From an uncultured Bacteriovoracaceae bacterium (GTDB lineage: Bacteria > Bdellovibrionota > Bacteriovoracia > Bacteriovoracales > Bacteriovoracaceae): a DNA stretch of 64,000 nucleotides. How positions within the stretch are numbered: position 1 is the stretch's first letter; each line of letters starts with the position of its first letter. Shown here piece by piece: positions 16,704 through 24,603 of this stretch. The position numbers and the translations under genes are program-made. The stretch spans positions 1 to 64,000 of the forward strand of contig CATLOT010000004.1 in assembly GCA_950054155.1 (NCBI GenBank), written 5' to 3'. The notes beneath the pieces were generated by a model, which searched no databases, was not told the origin of the DNA, and saw nothing but the letters and a program-made list of their open reading frames with translations.

Positions 16704-19157
16704 ATGAAAGAACACTTTGACTTTATTCGAGCGAATGGTTCAGGAAGTGAATTAGATCCAAGACAGAGTTTTAAGTCAGCGGCGAAACTCTTAAGCCCCG
16801 CATGGGATACACGTGATTATGTGGCGGTTAATCCATTCTTTGGTTTTAAAAATAAGAACTTTTTAGAAGCCTCTCAGTACATAAAGGCAGCGCTTGGGGC
16901 ATCGATCCTCCCTAAGAGAGAATTTTTTCTTAAGAAATATCGTGAAGGAGAAATAACCGAGCGGGACCTTGATCTGGCTAAGAGAATTTTTGATCTCGAA
17001 TTCAAGGAGAATAAAGCAAGTTTAATCAGTAATGCAGAGCTTGTGAGTTTTATCGAAGCAGAGAGGAGCGAAGATAACGTTACCATCAAATGCCTGAGTG
17101 ACCTCTACGATGAAGAAAATCAAACGAATGTTACTGATGAATTAACAAAAGAAATTTCCCTATGGGCAAGTGCGTACTTTGATGAAGGACAAGCCTTATG
17201 GAAAGCTGATAAAAAAGGGAAGCGCTTCTACACTTGGTGGCGAAACTTATGCTGTGAAGATGTGTCGATTGATGAAATTAAGGACACTTTTCCTGGGCTT
17301 GTCGCATCTCTTCCTGAGTCACCTGAAGAGGCCCTTGATTTTCTCGTGAGCAAGTTAACGAAAAAAGTGAACCTTTCGGAAAGTGAGCTTAACGATTATT
17401 TCTTTAGACTAAGCCAAACTGTTAGAGGCTGGGTTTCTTATATCCATAAGTTTGAATTTGAAGCGAATAGAGATAATGATCAAAGCGAGCTTGAAAGGAT
17501 TGGAGGGGTGATTGACATTGTTGTCATGAGATTAACTTATGATTTGGCCTTGCTCGAAAAAATAAATGATCTTTCCTTTAAAAGAGAGAAGCACGGAACC
17601 TATGCCTCGGATATCCTCTATATATGGTTAAATGCTTATGAAACCTCTTACAGAAGAGAAGTTACGAAGCATTTGAACTTTAAGCCCCAAGGGTTAGGAG
17701 AGTCGGCACCCAAAAAGGTTCAAATGGCCTTTTGTATTGATGTGCGAAGTGAAGTTCTCCGTCGCCATCTTGAAGCCCAAAGCCCCGAAGTTGAAACGAT
17801 CGGCTTTGCTGGCTTTTTTGGTATGCCTATTTCTGTCAAAGGTCTTGGTCACAAGCAAGCAGATCAGAATTGCCCTATTCTTTTAACTCCTCAGTTTGAA
17901 GTAAGTGAAGAAGAGTCAGGAGTGGGACTTCTGGAAAAGAAGCAAGATTTTGTCAAAAAGAAGCAGTTGGGGAAAATTATTAAAAGAGCGGGGACCTCGA
18001 CTTTTTCATTCGCTGAAACAATGGGGTTCTCCTATATAAAGAAACTTTTTCAGTCTACATTTGGAGAGCATAAAGCGGGCTTAGATTTTTCATCGCTTGG
18101 CCTGAATGAAAAAGAGAAGAAACATATTCATTTGAAAATAGATTCAATCAGTAGTGAAGAAAAAGTAGAATTCGCCTTTGCAGCTCTTAAAAATATGGGT
18201 TTGAAAAAGAACTTTGGTGAATTCATCATCCTTGTCGGGCACGGAAGCCAGTCTGCCAATAATCCTTATGCATCAGCTCTTGATTGCGGTGCTTGTGCGG
18301 GACATAACGGGCATGATAATTCTAAGGTTCTCGTCGATATCCTTAATGACAATGTTGTGAGAGAAGAACTTAAGAATAAAGGGATTGATATTCCTTTAGA
18401 AACGCAATTTTTGTCAGGATGGCATAACACAACAACTGATAAAATAACTGTCGATTGGTTTTCAAATGAAGGCAATAGCGACGAAATTACGCTCATGACA
18501 AAGTGGTTTGAACAGGCCTCTCTTTCATGCCAGCTGGAACGAGGTAAACGCTTGCCTCAATGTGAAAAGTTACCAAGTGATGAGCTTAACCTTGAGCTGC
18601 AAAGAAGAGCAAATGATTGGTCGGAGATTCGTCCTGAGTGGGGCCTAGCCAGGAATGCAAGCTTTATTGTGGGAAGACGTGAGTTAACTCAGAAGATGAG
18701 CTTGGATGGCCGGGCATTTCTCCATAATTACGAATTCTATGAAGATAATGATCTTTCCATCCTTGAACTTATCATGACCGCTCCGATGGTCGTAACCAAC
18801 TGGATTAATATGCAGTATTACGCGAGTACTGTTAATCCCAAGCATTTTGGAGCGGGAAATAAAACCATCAATAACGTTGTGGGAGAGTTTGGCTGTATTG
18901 AAGGTAATGAGGGTGATCTTCTCAATGGTCTGTGTGAGCAGTCAGTCCTTTATAAGGGCGATTACTTTCATGAACCGATACGTTTACAGGTTTTTATCGA
19001 GGCCGAGACGTGGGCTATCGACAAAGTTATGGACAAACATCAGCTTGTCCGAGACCTTGTCGAAAATAATTGGCTTAGATTAATTTCAATATGCCCTACA
19101 ACAGGCGAAACTAAGATTTACCACGCTCAAAGGTGGTTTGATCTAGAAACTTTATGA
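16704..19157 (+). CDS. dabA: DabA, DUF2309 carbonic-anhydrase-like subunit
   Basis: Cytoplasmic Zn subunit of the DAB pump (PF10070, formerly DUF2309). Predicted zinc-site residues are present with family spacing: Cys344 and Asp346 in FCIDVRSE, His513 in VGHGSQSANNPYASALDCG and Cys528 in the same stretch; in the Halothiobacillus protein the last two are also 15 residues apart. Length 817 aa fits the family. Energised CO2 hydration with DabB would supply bicarbonate, possibly to PEP carboxylase and biotin carboxylases, because no RuBisCO gene is in this window. Its 3' end overlaps the convergent HPF-like gene by 6 bases. Confidence 0.95.
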   Translation: MKEHFDFIRANGSGSELDPRQSFKSAAKLLSPAWDTRDYVAVNPFFGFKNKNFLEASQYIKAALGASILPKREFFLKKYREGEITERDLDLAKRIFDLEFKENKASLISNAELVSFIEAERSEDNVTIKCLSDLYDEENQTNVTDELTKEISLWASAYFDEGQALWKADKKGKRFYTWWRNLCCEDVSIDEIKDTFPGLVASLPESPEEALDFLVSKLTKKVNLSESELNDYFFRLSQTVRGWVSYIHKFEFEANRDNDQSELERIGGVIDIVVMRLTYDLALLEKINDLSFKREKHGTYASDILYIWLNAYETSYRREVTKHLNFKPQGLGESAPKKVQMAFCIDVRSEVLRRHLEAQSPEVETIGFAGFFGMPISVKGLGHKQADQNCPILLTPQFEVSEEESGVGLLEKKQDFVKKKQLGKIIKRAGTSTFSFAETMGFSYIKKLFQSTFGEHKAGLDFSSLGLNEKEKKHIHLKIDSISSEEKVEFAFAALKNMGLKKNFGEFIILVGHGSQSANNPYASALDCGACAGHNGHDNSKVLVDILNDNVVREELKNKGIDIPLETQFLSGWHNTTTDKITVDWFSNEGNSDEITLMTKWFEQASLSCQLERGKRLPQCEKLPSDELNLELQRRANDWSEIRPEWGLARNASFIVGRRELTQKMSLDGRAFLHNYEFYEDNDLSILELIMTAPMVVTNWINMQYYASTVNPKHFGAGNKTINNVVGEFGCIEGNEGDLLNGLCEQSVLYKGDYFHEPIRLQVFIEAETWAIDKVMDKHQLVRDLVENNWLRLISICPTTGETKIYHAQRWFDLETL

Positions 19158-19508
19158 TGCTGTTGAAAAGTCAATCCTTAGCTTAGAGTAGGGTGCTGCA
19201 AAGCGAGTTAATTTCCACTCATTCAGCATTTTTTCGATATCTTCTTCAAGAAGCAAGTACGTTTGACTTGGGGAATGAGAAATCATCTTAGAACAAAAAT
19301 TCTTAGTTACAGATTTTATAGTGAGTTTTCCTACAAAACAGCTCCGTCTTTTTTCAAGCACAAGTTTGATAGTGCTATTCGCAGGACATTTTTCATGAAG
19401 ATCTTCAAGCTTTCGCTTGATTTTGAGCCTTTGCCTTTTGTCTAACTCAAAGCCAAGGCAAGTGATGGTGCTGTCATTTGAGAGATAAGATTCTCGAGAA
19501 TCCAACAT
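19152..19508 (-). CDS. HPF/RaiA-like protein
   Basis: A 118-aa protein. A region of about 80 residues (VTCLGFELDKRQRLKIKRKLEDL, the segment around KLTIKSV, then LLLEEDIEKMLNEW) follows the beta-alpha-beta-beta-beta-alpha layout of short ribosome hibernation factors (HPF/RaiA, S30EA). Such proteins bind the 30S A and P sites in stationary phase. The similarity is at the level of pattern only. An AAGGAGGCG ribosome site precedes the ATG. It is convergent with dabA. Confidence 0.5.
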   Translation of the reverse strand: MLDSRESYLSNDSTITCLGFELDKRQRLKIKRKLEDLHEKCPANSTIKLVLEKRRSCFVGKLTIKSVTKNFCSKMISHSPSQTYLLLEEDIEKMLNEWKLTRFAAPYSKLRIDFSTAS

Positions 19509-19621
19509 AACGCCTCCTTAGTTAAGTTATTGATAGTTGGCAATTCTTACCAACCTTTAATAAAATAATATCACCTTAAAAAACGTCAAGACTTAAACTC
19601 CAAAAAGGTGTGAGGATTTTC

Positions 19622-21766
19622 ATGAAAAAAGTTTTTTCAATAATTTACGTCTTCACTTTGATAAATTTTAGTGGAGTTTTTGCCTCTGATTCTGTTTCCT
19701 TAACGACGAGTGGAGGCGTCAGCCTTGGTGTCTATGAAGCAGGTTATCTCTATTACACGATTAAATTCGGAAATACTATAAACGATGACACTGTCAAAAT
19801 TTTAACCGGAGCATCAGCTGGAGCTCTCAATAGTTTTCTAGGGATTTTAGAGGGATGTAGTGATTCACCTGAACCAAGTGAATCTCTTTTTTGGAAAACC
19901 TGGATCCCCTTAGGTATTGATCAACTCTATCCCCCAAAGGAGAAAAGGCCAAAGAGTGTTTTAACGCGAGAAGGTTTGGAGGACATGTTCACCCTTTTGC
20001 AGAACCGTTGGCATAAAGGACTGAGAAAAGGTTGTCATGCCTATCTAGGGGTGAGCCTTACCCGTAAAGAATCAATTTTACCCTCAAACTCGTCTCTTAT
20101 CGACTATCCACGAATTATGGAGAGTACTGTCGTTCATATCACCGGGAGAGGGGAGGGGATCGCGCCAAAGGTTGAGAATGTGATCGTCAATCCACGCTCT
20201 TCTCAAATTACTCTTCCGCTAAGTAAGGATGACAATAAAAATTTTGAGATTTTAAAAAGCGTTCTCTTAGCCTCCTCAAGTTTTCCTGTTGCTTTTAAGC
20301 CTACAAGTATTCCTCACTGCATTTCAACACCTCCCCATAAAGAAGAGTGTAATGGAAAAAAAGTTCGCTATGATGAGTTCGTCGATGGGGGGGTCTTTAA
20401 CAATGGGCCTCTAGATTTAGCTTATAAAATAGCGGGAAAACTCAATATTTCAGATAGGACAACTTATTACTACTTTGATCCCGACTACAAAAATTTTCCC
20501 ACCGACGCTATTAGTACCAGCAGTGAATTTGAAGAAGGGATTATCAAAGAAGGCATGATCTTTTTAAAGAATTTTGTTCAATTCTCAAGGAGTACTAAAG
20601 TTTCTAATTTCCTCAATGATCATCCTGAACTTCTAAGTAAGGTTGAAATCATAAAAGGCAACCTCCCTTTGGCAAGTAGTCCGATGGAGGGTTTCCTTGG
20701 ATTCTTTGAAAAGGATTTTCGAGAATTTGACTTCTACATCGGGATGCTTGACGCAAAACTGGAAATGGAAAGGCGTTTTGGCGGCGAGAACCTAACTGTC
20801 GAGCAAATTGAGAAAATGAGATTTGAGTGGAAGCTACTTGAATGTTTGAACTCTGTTTTTAGTGGTGACTCTAGGGTTATGAGGTATTGTCGTGAGCAAA
20901 GAGAAATTAAGCCCAATCTTAGGGCTCTCTATGAGTATTCACTAAATCGACTCTATCTCGCTTGTAAGACAGAAAAAAAGGATGTCACGAATAGGTTTTG
21001 TCAGAATATAAGAAAAGAAGGGGAGCTGTCGAAATACTTTACAGAGCTCAATAGAAGGGATGATTTTGACCGCAGGTCTGAACTTCATTTTCTCTTTCAT
21101 GAGCTCAATAGGAAAAACTTTGAATTCAAAGACCTTGGTCTTAAGGGCAGTGAATCTCACCTTGGCCTTATCACTTTTAATCAAAAGTTAAGGGAGATCA
21201 TTAGTGACAGTATTGAAAATCAACCTGAAAACCATAAGTCTATTATCAAGAGAGCGGCTTATCCTCTCTTGAACTATATTACTTATACACCTGTTTTCTT
21301 TAGTCGCTATGGGCTTATCTCATCTAATACATTTGAGTTAGGTGTCAATCTTGGCTTTAACGCTGATGCTATTCGTTCTAGTTTAAAGTTAAATTTCGGT
21401 CTAAACCTGAATGGAATCGATAATTTAATTTATAGTGACAGTAAGGGATTAGGAGTTACTCCCTTTGTTGGTCTTATTGGTGAACCTCACTTCCTTGATT
21501 TCTCAAGTTATCAAATTGGCCTCTTCTATCGTACTGGTTATCAGCTGAGTTCAGAGGTGGACTTTTCAACAGACCGCTGTGGAAATGATCCCTTCCTAAG
21601 AAGGGAATTTGCAAATTGTTCCTTTTGGCTGCATCAGGCTGGTGTCTCTCTTAATATTTTGGACTTTATCAATGTGAGAGGACTTTACCAGTTTTCATTT
21701 GCTTCAGAATTTGCAGAGAGTAATCGCAATGAGCAATTCTCTCTGCTCTTTGGTTTGCAGTATTAA
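19622..21766 (+). CDS. Patatin-like phospholipase with C-terminal beta-barrel-like tail
   Basis: Signal peptide (residues 1-21, cleavage after VFA), then a patatin domain: oxyanion GGVSLGVYEAG (31-41), nucleophile Ser65 in GASAG, and catalytic Asp255 in DGG. A long helical middle (about 290-520) is followed by about 190 residues of alternating hydrophobic strands ending in SLLFGLQY, the aromatic end of an outer membrane beta-barrel. This suggests a surface-linked phospholipase, related in idea to PlpD/type Vd patatin autotransporters but with room for only about 8 strands and no obvious POTRA. Start: the ATG at 19622 has GTGAGG upstream and a clean signal peptide; the GTG at 19610 is an alternative. 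Confidence 0.88.
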   Translation: MKKVFSIIYVFTLINFSGVFASDSVSLTTSGGVSLGVYEAGYLYYTIKFGNTINDDTVKILTGASAGALNSFLGILEGCSDSPEPSESLFWKTWIPLGIDQLYPPKEKRPKSVLTREGLEDMFTLLQNRWHKGLRKGCHAYLGVSLTRKESILPSNSSLIDYPRIMESTVVHITGRGEGIAPKVENVIVNPRSSQITLPLSKDDNKNFEILKSVLLASSSFPVAFKPTSIPHCISTPPHKEECNGKKVRYDEFVDGGVFNNGPLDLAYKIAGKLNISDRTTYYYFDPDYKNFPTDAISTSSEFEEGIIKEGMIFLKNFVQFSRSTKVSNFLNDHPELLSKVEIIKGNLPLASSPMEGFLGFFEKDFREFDFYIGMLDAKLEMERRFGGENLTVEQIEKMRFEWKLLECLNSVFSGDSRVMRYCREQREIKPNLRALYEYSLNRLYLACKTEKKDVTNRFCQNIRKEGELSKYFTELNRRDDFDRRSELHFLFHELNRKNFEFKDLGLKGSESHLGLITFNQKLREIISDSIENQPENHKSIIKRAAYPLLNYITYTPVFFSRYGLISSNTFELGVNLGFNADAIRSSLKLNFGLNLNGIDNLIYSDSKGLGVTPFVGLIGEPHFLDFSSYQIGLFYRTGYQLSSEVDFSTDRCGNDPFLRREFANCSFWLHQAGVSLNILDFINVRGLYQFSFASEFAESNRNEQFSLLFGLQY

Positions 21767-21784
21767 AAGATCAACTCTTTCTTG

Positions 21785-22078
21785 TTAGTTGAGGCTTTTA
21801 AGAGCATTGATAATGTCTTTGGGTTCAGCACGCTTGACATAATCAACATTGAGGAAGGAGTAAACAATCTTTCCCTTTTTATCGATGACATATATCGCAG
21901 GAATGGGAAGCTCCCATGAATCATTACCTTGATTCTTTTCAAGATCGAGACCAAATTTAAGATATACCTCCCTAAGATCCTTTGGAAGCTTGAAGACAAG
22001 ACCATACTTTCTTGCTTCTTTGTTGAGGTTGTCCGTTAAAATCTCAAACTGAAGTTCATGCTGCCTTAAATTGCTCAA
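21785..22078 (-). pseudogene. Remnant of a peroxiredoxin/AhpC-TSA gene
   Basis: The 97 codons match only the C-terminal half of AhpC/TSA-type thioredoxin-fold peroxidases: DNLNKEARKYGLVFKLP, LREVYLKFGLDLE, and LPIPAIYVIDKKGKIVYSFLNVDY. The N-terminal part with the peroxidatic Cys is missing; an in-frame stop lies at 22103-22105 and yaaA follows. The only start is a TTG at 22078, so it is probably a 5'-truncated relic, though a short expressed protein cannot be excluded. Confidence 0.7.
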
Positions 22079-22108
22079 GATGATCTTGATAGGCTTTGGA
22101 TTTTAGTC

Positions 22109-22876
22109 TCAATTAGACTCTCTAGTGAAGACAGGCTCGTTTTCGCTAGAGAGTTTCTTATTATAGCGGTAGCCATCTTTATCAAAGGAAAGGAGGTCTT
22201 TGGGGTTAGTGATTTCATTCTCAATTATATAACGCGACATCATTCCTCGTGCTTTTTTAGCGAAGAAGCCAACCATTTTAAAATCGTTACCTTTCTTTTC
22301 TTTAAAGGCTGGGGTGATAACAGAGCCTTTAAGCTTTTTGGTTTCCACAGCCTTAAAGTACTCATTACTAGCACAATTAATAAGGACTTCTTCTCGTTCA
22401 AGAAGTTCGTTGAGTTGTTCTGTGATGGTTGTACGCCAAAAGTCATAGAGATTGCGATTGTCTCCAACGGGAAACTTGGTTCCCATTTCGAGTCGATAAG
22501 GCTGGACAAGGTCAAGAGGACTTAAAAGTCCATATAGGCCTGAGAGAATTCGGAGGTGATCTTGAGCGAACTTAATTTCTGAGGAGTTCATGGTGTCAGC
22601 ATCTAGTCCAACGTAAGTATCTCCCTTAAAGGCGAACATTGCCTGCTTGGCATTTTCAAGGGTGAAGGGAGGGCTGAATTCTTGGTAGCGTTTCATGTTG
22701 AGGGAGGTGAGATCATCACTTAGCTTCATAAGCTTAGAGATTTGAGTGGCATCACACTTGCGAAGTTCCTTAATCAGGGTCTCTGCTTTTGGCAGACTTT
22801 TCAGTTTTGTGAACTTCTTGGTCGGTGCGGGCGTTTCAAAGTCTAATTTCTTTGCTGGCGATAGAACAACGATCAT
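22109..22876 (-). CDS. yaaA: Peroxide stress protein YaaA
   Basis: A 255-aa UPF0246/DUF328 protein. Diagnostic stretches: the start MIVVLSPAKKLDF, FKGDTYVGLDA, LRILSGLYGLLSPLDLVQPYRLEMG, LINCASNEYFKAV and the C-terminal KKARGMMSRYI. In E. coli YaaA lowers free intracellular iron and DNA damage during H2O2 stress, and the family binds DNA. Full length and intact. The peroxiredoxin relic just downstream hints at a former oxidative-stress pair. GGGAGAAATT precedes the ATG. Confidence 0.95.
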   Translation of the reverse strand: MIVVLSPAKKLDFETPAPTKKFTKLKSLPKAETLIKELRKCDATQISKLMKLSDDLTSLNMKRYQEFSPPFTLENAKQAMFAFKGDTYVGLDADTMNSSEIKFAQDHLRILSGLYGLLSPLDLVQPYRLEMGTKFPVGDNRNLYDFWRTTITEQLNELLEREEVLINCASNEYFKAVETKKLKGSVITPAFKEKKGNDFKMVGFFAKKARGMMSRYIIENEITNPKDLLSFDKDGYRYNKKLSSENEPVFTRESN

Positions 22877-22991
22877 AATTTCTCCCTTATTGTGTAGGGA
22901 GGTTACCTAATTTCTACGCAAGTTATCAAGGGAGAAGCGGTTGAAATCAATATTATGATTGAGAAAATGGCTGAAGAGACTATTGCTAAGT

Positions 22992-23007
22992 TTGACCAGT
23001 CGGTCAA
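22992..23007. promoter_or_regulatory. TetR-type palindrome before the TolC-RND operon
   Basis: TTGACC-AGTC-GGTCAA, a perfect palindrome with the GACC-N4-GGTC core used by TetR-family repressors such as NemR/AcrR. It lies about 130 bases before the TolC-like gene. No TetR gene is in the window, so the regulator would be encoded elsewhere. Palindromes of this size occur by chance, so the assignment rests on the position and core. Confidence 0.4.
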
Positions 23008-23140
23008 CAATTTAAAGAAATTGTCTCAATAGTCTTTTTTTATGTAACTTTTCAATAAACTGACAATTAATAAATACTTTCAGGAGAGTTATTTTGGTAC
23101 GATTTCTTTTATTTTATTGTTTTAATCGAAGGATTTGATT

Positions 23141-24595
23141 GTGAGCGGCATCTCAAACTCAGCTGGAAGTTTCCTCTTCGTTGTGTGTTTACTTTCCCAA
23201 CCTGTTAGTGCTTCTTCCTCAGGGGTTATCCATAGACTTCTTAGCAGTCTCAATGAGAAATCTAATACCCTGAAAATAGCGGACCACCTCAATATCTCGA
23301 GTCAATTAACTTTAGATACGGAGCTCTTTATTTTTGAGCCAACTGCCTTCATAAGAGGGAGTTATTCGAATCAGGATATTGTGCCTACATCTCCCTTTAC
23401 GCCTTCAAATACTGAAGTCAAAGAATATGAGATTGGAGTAAGCAAGCAATGGGACTTTGGTGTTAAATCCGATCTCTCTTATCTCTATCAAGATAGTGCA
23501 ACCATCTTTCCAGCAAGATCAAACTTCTTCTTTCAGGCACCGACACTTCAATTGAGTTTGACGACGAGTATTTTCAAGGATCTTGTGCACAATCGTTATG
23601 ATCATCTCATCAAGAGCCAAAATCTCTCAAAGTCTGCGACAGATTTAAATACTAAGGTTGAAAAGAAGGCGATAATGGTCCAGGCCTTACTGAGCTTTTC
23701 ATCCCTTTTGGAGCAGTCCCAAACACTGGAGCTTCAAAAGGATATATGTAAGCAGACGCGAACTCAATCCCGTCATTTAAGGCAAAAGAGAAAGAGGGGG
23801 TCTGTTTCTGCAAGAGAGTACCTACAAGGAGAGAAGGAACTTACGAGCTGTCTCGCAACGATTGATAATCTTGAGAAGAATATTACCGAGGCCAAAGAAA
23901 ACTTTGCAGCAGACTATAATATTTCCTATGACGACTTCTCTGGTGTGAGTACTGATGAACTCTTTGATGAAGCTGAAAGACTCTATCTTGCGAGTCATTC
24001 CAATGCCAATGACGTTGATCTTGATAATCAAGATGAAATAAAAAGCCTTAGCTTGCAAATTAATGCACTTGAAGCAAAACAGGCTCAGCTTGATGCTGAG
24101 TCCAGTACAAATCTTGCTCTTGAAGTTCGCTCAGGATTAGCTGGAATAGGGGATGATTTTTCGAATTCAAATAGAGACCTCACTGATGTTGATTATCCCT
24201 TCATCTATCTTGGACTAAAACTAGATTTGCCTCTTAAAGACAGGACGGCTGTCGCAAAGGCTGGGGCTAATCGCTACCAGCTTAAAGCCAATAGACTGCA
24301 AAAAACTCAACTAGAGCATCAGAAACAGTATCGTTTTAAAACCCTCGAAAAGACCCTTGCTAAGGATTTTGAAATTTATGAAAAATATAAGAAAACAGTG
24401 AACCTCTCAAAGAATATTATCAAAGAGGGGCGCAAAGATTTTGTTAATGGGCGTCTCGATTTTAACTCCCTCACCGAACTCAATAAGAGTTTACTCGTTG
24501 AGCAGAGAACACTCTCAAGTCATAGAACAAGTTTGATTGTTCGAGTTGTCGAGTATCTCGATTTTTATCAATTCTTTGACAATTACCTTAAGTAG
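23141..24595 (+). CDS. TolC-family outer membrane efflux protein
   Basis: Signal sequence (hydrophobic core about residues 10-22, ending VSASS), then two repeats of strand-helix architecture: barrel strands followed by long coiled-coil helices rich in charged residues (DLNTKVEKKAIMVQALLSF and, later, LQKTQLEHQKQYRFKTLEK). Length 484 aa fits TolC/OEP proteins. The GTG at 23141 is preferred because AAGG lies 8 bases before it; a TTG two codons earlier is possible. It forms an operon with the RND pump that starts 8 bases after its stop, but no periplasmic adaptor gene is present. Confidence 0.85.
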   Translation: MSGISNSAGSFLFVVCLLSQPVSASSSGVIHRLLSSLNEKSNTLKIADHLNISSQLTLDTELFIFEPTAFIRGSYSNQDIVPTSPFTPSNTEVKEYEIGVSKQWDFGVKSDLSYLYQDSATIFPARSNFFFQAPTLQLSLTTSIFKDLVHNRYDHLIKSQNLSKSATDLNTKVEKKAIMVQALLSFSSLLEQSQTLELQKDICKQTRTQSRHLRQKRKRGSVSAREYLQGEKELTSCLATIDNLEKNITEAKENFAADYNISYDDFSGVSTDELFDEAERLYLASHSNANDVDLDNQDEIKSLSLQINALEAKQAQLDAESSTNLALEVRSGLAGIGDDFSNSNRDLTDVDYPFIYLGLKLDLPLKDRTAVAKAGANRYQLKANRLQKTQLEHQKQYRFKTLEKTLAKDFEIYEKYKKTVNLSKNIIKEGRKDFVNGRLDFNSLTELNKSLLVEQRTLSSHRTSLIVRVVEYLDFYQFFDNYLK

Positions 24596-24603
24596 GAAGA
24601 AAC

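Noticed and set aside
22954-23031. Small ORF of 25 codons (MIEKMAEE and on) over the palindrome before the TolC-like gene
   Set aside because: No ribosome site and no recognisable product; it is inside a likely regulatory region.
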